Assembly (NCBI RefSeq): GCF_004335005.1
Contig: NZ_RQRT01000050.1
Location: 1-33,743, forward strand
From: Paracoccus nototheniae
Lineage (GTDB): Bacteria > Pseudomonadota > Alphaproteobacteria > Rhodobacterales > Rhodobacteraceae
Direction: 5' to 3'
DNA: 33,743 nucleotides
Shown: positions 31,227 through 33,743 of the stretch, one piece after another
Position numbering within the stretch: position 1 is the first letter of the stretch
Layout of the letters: each line of letters begins with the position of its first letter
Position numbers and translations under genes: made by a program
Notes under the pieces: model-generated
Database searches by the model: none
What the model was told of the DNA's origin: nothing
What the model saw: the letters and a program-made list of their open reading frames with translations, nothing else

Positions 31227-32618
31227 ATGGCCCAGAATTTCGACATGGTGGTGATCGGCGCCGGACCGGGCGGCTATGTCGCCGCGATCCGGGGCGCGCA
31301 GCTGGGCCTGAAGGTGGCCTGTATCGAACGCGAGAATCTGGGCGGCATCTGCCTGAACTGGGGCTGCATCCCGACCAAGGCCCTGCTGCGCAGCGCCGAG
31401 GTTTATCACCTGATGCACCGCGCCAAGGATTTCGGCCTGAAGGCCGAGAACATCAGCTATGATCTGGATGCTGTGGTCAAACGCTCTCGTGGGGTGTCCA
31501 AGCAGATGGAAGGCGGGATCGCGCATCTGTTCAAGAAGAACAAGGTGACGGCAATCATGGGCGAGGCCCGGCTGGCCGGCAAGGGCAAGATCATCGTCAA
31601 GACCGCCAAGGGCGAGGAAGAGCTGACCGCCAAGACCATCGTGCTGGCCACCGGCGCGCGGGCGCGCGAATTGCCGGGGCTGGAGCCGGATGGCAAGACG
31701 GTCTGGAGCTATCGCCACGCGCTGGTGCCGCCGCATATGCCCAAGCGGCTGCTGGTCATCGGATCGGGCGCCATCGGCATCGAATTCGCCAGCTTTTACA
31801 ACACGCTTGGCGCCAAGACGACGGTGGTCGAGGTCATGGACCGCGTGCTGCCGGTCGAGGATGCCGAGATCGCGGCATTCGCCAAGAAGCAGTTCGTCAA
31901 GCAGGGCATGACCATCATGGAGAAATCCACGGTCAAGAAGCTGGATCGCAAGGGCGCCGTGGTGACCGCCCATATCGAGACCGGCGGCAAGACCGAAACG
32001 ATGGAGTTCGACACGGTGATTTCCGCCGTGGGCATCGTCGGCAATACCGAGGGTCTGGGGCTGGAAGCGGCGGGCATCAAGGTCGACCGCACCCATGTGA
32101 TCACCGATGAATTCTGCCGCACCGGTCTTGAGGGCGTCTATGCCATCGGCGATTTGGCAGGCGCCCCCTGGCTGGCGCATAAGGCCAGCCACGAGGGCAT
32201 GATGGTCGCCGAACTGGCCGCGGGCGGTCATCCGCATGCGATCAAGCCCGGCAGCATCGCGGGCTGCACCTATTGCAACCCGCAGATTGCCAGCGTCGGC
32301 CTGACCGAGGCCAAGGCGAAAGAGATGGGTCTGGACATCAAGGTCGGGCGTTTCCCCTTCATGGGCAATGGCAAGGCCGTGGCGCTTGGCGAGGCCGAGG
32401 GCATGGTCAAGACGATCTTCGACGCCAAGACCGGCGAACTGCTGGGCGCCCATATGGTCGGAGCCGAAGTCACCGAGCTGATTCAGGGCTATGTCATCGG
32501 GCGCCAGCTGGAGACGACCGAGGCGGAACTGATCGAGACAGTCTTCCCGCACCCGACCCTGTCCGAAATGATGCATGAATCGGTGCTGGCGGCTTACGGG
32601 CGCGCGATCCACATCTGA
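31227..32618 (+). CDS. lpdA: Dihydrolipoyl dehydrogenase
   Basis: FAD enzyme (E3) that reoxidises dihydrolipoyl groups of pyruvate or 2-oxo acid dehydrogenases or the glycine cleavage system; 463 residues. The FAD-binding loop GAGPGG is at residues 11-16, the redox disulfide C42/C47 lies in GGICLNWGCIPTK, the NAD loop is GSGAIGIE, and AIGDLAG marks the second FAD site. H442 and E447 in HPTLSE form the catalytic dyad. It is not beside any E1/E2 gene here; both neighbours are a transporter and a penicillin acylase, so its partner complex cannot be told. It is typical of the extra, separate lpd of Rhodobacteraceae. A GGGGGA ribosome site lies just upstream. Confidence 0.95.
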   Translation: MAQNFDMVVIGAGPGGYVAAIRGAQLGLKVACIERENLGGICLNWGCIPTKALLRSAEVYHLMHRAKDFGLKAENISYDLDAVVKRSRGVSKQMEGGIAHLFKKNKVTAIMGEARLAGKGKIIVKTAKGEEELTAKTIVLATGARARELPGLEPDGKTVWSYRHALVPPHMPKRLLVIGSGAIGIEFASFYNTLGAKTTVVEVMDRVLPVEDAEIAAFAKKQFVKQGMTIMEKSTVKKLDRKGAVVTAHIETGGKTETMEFDTVISAVGIVGNTEGLGLEAAGIKVDRTHVITDEFCRTGLEGVYAIGDLAGAPWLAHKASHEGMMVAELAAGGHPHAIKPGSIAGCTYCNPQIASVGLTEAKAKEMGLDIKVGRFPFMGNGKAVALGEAEGMVKTIFDAKTGELLGAHMVGAEVTELIQGYVIGRQLETTEAELIETVFPHPTLSEMMHESVLAAYGRAIHI

Positions 32619-32657
32619 ACCATCCACTGCCGAGCCCGGCGCCTTGTGGCGGGCGTT

Positions 32658-32726
32658 GACGGGGGGCCTTGCGCCCCCCGTCGCGATTCTCGCGACTCCC
32701 CCCGCAGGATATTTCTGCCAAGATGA
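32658..32726 (+). repeat. Dispersed hairpin-GGATATTT element, copy 4 (long class)
   Basis: It lies between the convergent lpdA and acylase genes. Hairpin 1 is GACGGGGGGC / GCCCCCCGTC (32658-32667, 32673-32682). Hairpin 2 is TCGCGA / TCGCGA (32681-32686, 32690-32695). A C-run, GGATATTT, the spacer CTGCCAAG and ATGAA follow, then the tail decays. It has the same two-hairpin layout as copy 3 and the same eight-base spacer class as copy 2. Confidence 0.82.
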
Positions 32727-32742
32727 ACGGGGAGGCCCCGCG

Positions 32743-33743
32743 TCAGTTGGCGGGGGTCAGGGTGGTGATGCCGGCCGATGCGGCGCGGGCCAGATCCGGG
32801 TCCAGCGACATGCCGATATATTCGCCCCGCCGCCACAAGCCTGCCAGATCGTCGTAATGGCGCGACAGCGGGTGGCCCGACTGGCCGGTCGATGTGATGA
32901 AGACCGAACTGTCTGGATCGGCCAGATCGATCACGCTGCGAAAGCCCGCGCCGGTGGCGGCCTGAAAGGGCTCGGCTCCGGCGCCGAAGAGGCCGCTGCG
33001 CGCGACGGTGAATTCACCGCCCGAGATGGATTGGGTGATGTTCATGATCCAGCCAAGCGCGGGCAGCCCGCCCAGACCGGGATGGTGGTGGACGGCCTGA
33101 TGCGCGTCGCCCCATCGCCAGCTGGTCACGTCGGGGCCATAGCGCGCGGTCAGGTCCAGAATCGCCCGGTCCAGCGCCTGCCGGGCAATGGTGGCGCAAT
33201 CCTCGGTCGCGGCGCTTTGCACGACATTGCACCAGCGCGCGGCATTGTCGCGGTTGCGAAAGACCGCATCGATGAAGCGTGGGTGCAGGCGGGTGATGTC
33301 ATCGGCCATTGGCCCCAGTTCGTCCCGGATCAGCCGGTCCTGCAGCGCGGCCATCCAGGCGGCATGGATCAGCGGTTCGGGCAGATGTTCGTTCATGGCA
33401 CCGTCCCATTCGGCCAGCAGGGTCAGGGCGTCCTGACGCTGGCGTTCGGGGGTTCCGGGTGCTGCCGGATCGCCGGTGAACCACAGATTGGCGCCCACCA
33501 GCGGCAGAAGCGCGCGAGCCGCCGGGCTGACGATGTCCAGTTGGGCGGCGATGAAGCTGTCGCGGGAATGAACCTCTCGGTCTGCCAGCAGGCGCGTCAG
33601 GCGGTCGCGGCGCAGATCGTCGGTGGCGGGCTCGTCGGTAGAGAGGGACAGGCCCAGGGCCGGGCGTTCGGCGGCGGCTGTCAGCGGGGTGACGCCCTGC
33701 CAGCCGGTCTGGGCCAGCCAGCCGGGGGCGGGCATGGCGCCGC
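32743..33743 (-). CDS. Penicillin acylase family protein, C-terminal part (5' end outside window)
   Basis: The frame stays open to the right edge, so only the last ~333 residues of an N-terminal-nucleophile hydrolase precursor (usually 750-850) are present. The visible part matches the late beta-chain of the family: RFIDAVFRNRDNAARWCNVV, WRWGDAHQAVHHHPGLGG, then ITQSISGGEFTVARSG, and STGQSGHPLSRHYDDLAGLW close to the C-terminus, where the GQSG-P-S-HY-D block is the family's hallmark. The nucleophile serine and the signal peptide are beyond the window. Members cleave penicillins, acyl-homoserine lactones or other amides; the substrate cannot be inferred here. It converges with lpdA. Confidence 0.88.
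   Translation of the reverse strand, partial: GAMPAPGWLAQTGWQGVTPLTAAAERPALGLSLSTDEPATDDLRRDRLTRLLADREVHSRDSFIAAQLDIVSPAARALLPLVGANLWFTGDPAAPGTPERQRQDALTLLAEWDGAMNEHLPEPLIHAAWMAALQDRLIRDELGPMADDITRLHPRFIDAVFRNRDNAARWCNVVQSAATEDCATIARQALDRAILDLTARYGPDVTSWRWGDAHQAVHHHPGLGGLPALGWIMNITQSISGGEFTVARSGLFGAGAEPFQAATGAGFRSVIDLADPDSSVFITSTGQSGHPLSRHYDDLAGLWRRGEYIGMSLDPDLARAASAGITTLTPAN

Overview
The window looks like chromosome from an alphaproteobacterium of the Rhodobacteraceae, most likely Paracoccus or a close relative. The sequence is very GC-rich. The complex I subunits match what I remember of the Paracoccus denitrificans Nqo proteins closely, including the NuoB, C, D, E and J ends. The gene order with extra reading frames between the subunits is the arrangement described for P. 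denitrificans. No database search was run, so this rests on reading the proteins.

Layout: (1) 1-1947 is the 3' part of a pyruvate carboxylase gene, closed by a strong hairpin. (2) 2224-19671 is a complete 14-subunit NADH:quinone oxidoreductase operon, nuoA-N, all on the + strand. Five non-subunit genes lie inside it: a membrane-anchored protein with an H3TH-like domain, a small two-helix membrane protein, a small exported protein with two cysteines, a lipoprotein, and a cysteine-free carboxymuconolactone decarboxylase-fold protein. (3) birA, coaX and rnj (19649-22884) follow almost without gaps and look like the tail of the same transcription unit. (4) After a long inverted-repeat region come trmB (+) and, converging on it across a bidirectional terminator, the glmU-glmS pair (-) for UDP-N-acetylglucosamine synthesis. 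(5) gph (+) diverges from glmU. (6) bfd-bfr (-) is an iron-storage pair with a 53-nt overlap. (7) queA, an MFS transporter and lpdA run on the + strand. (8) The window ends inside a penicillin-acylase-family gene on the - strand.

How the genes work together: complex I is the main theme. NuoE, F and G form the NADH-oxidising arm, NuoB, C, D and I the connecting arm, and NuoA, H, J, K, L, M and N the proton-pumping membrane arm. All the iron-sulfur cysteine sets I looked for are intact. BirA, at the end of the operon, is the ligase expected to attach biotin to the pyruvate carboxylase encoded at the other end of the window.

Most of the window is core metabolism and I see no mobile element, CRISPR array, phage, tRNA or rRNA. 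The less-explained parts are the conserved accessory genes inside nuo, and a dispersed repeat family with four copies (22908-22966, 22988-23053, 27822-27887, 32658-32726). Each copy has one or two GC hairpins followed by a C-run, GGATATTT and a purine-rich tail, in two length classes. These are the best candidates for something under-described.
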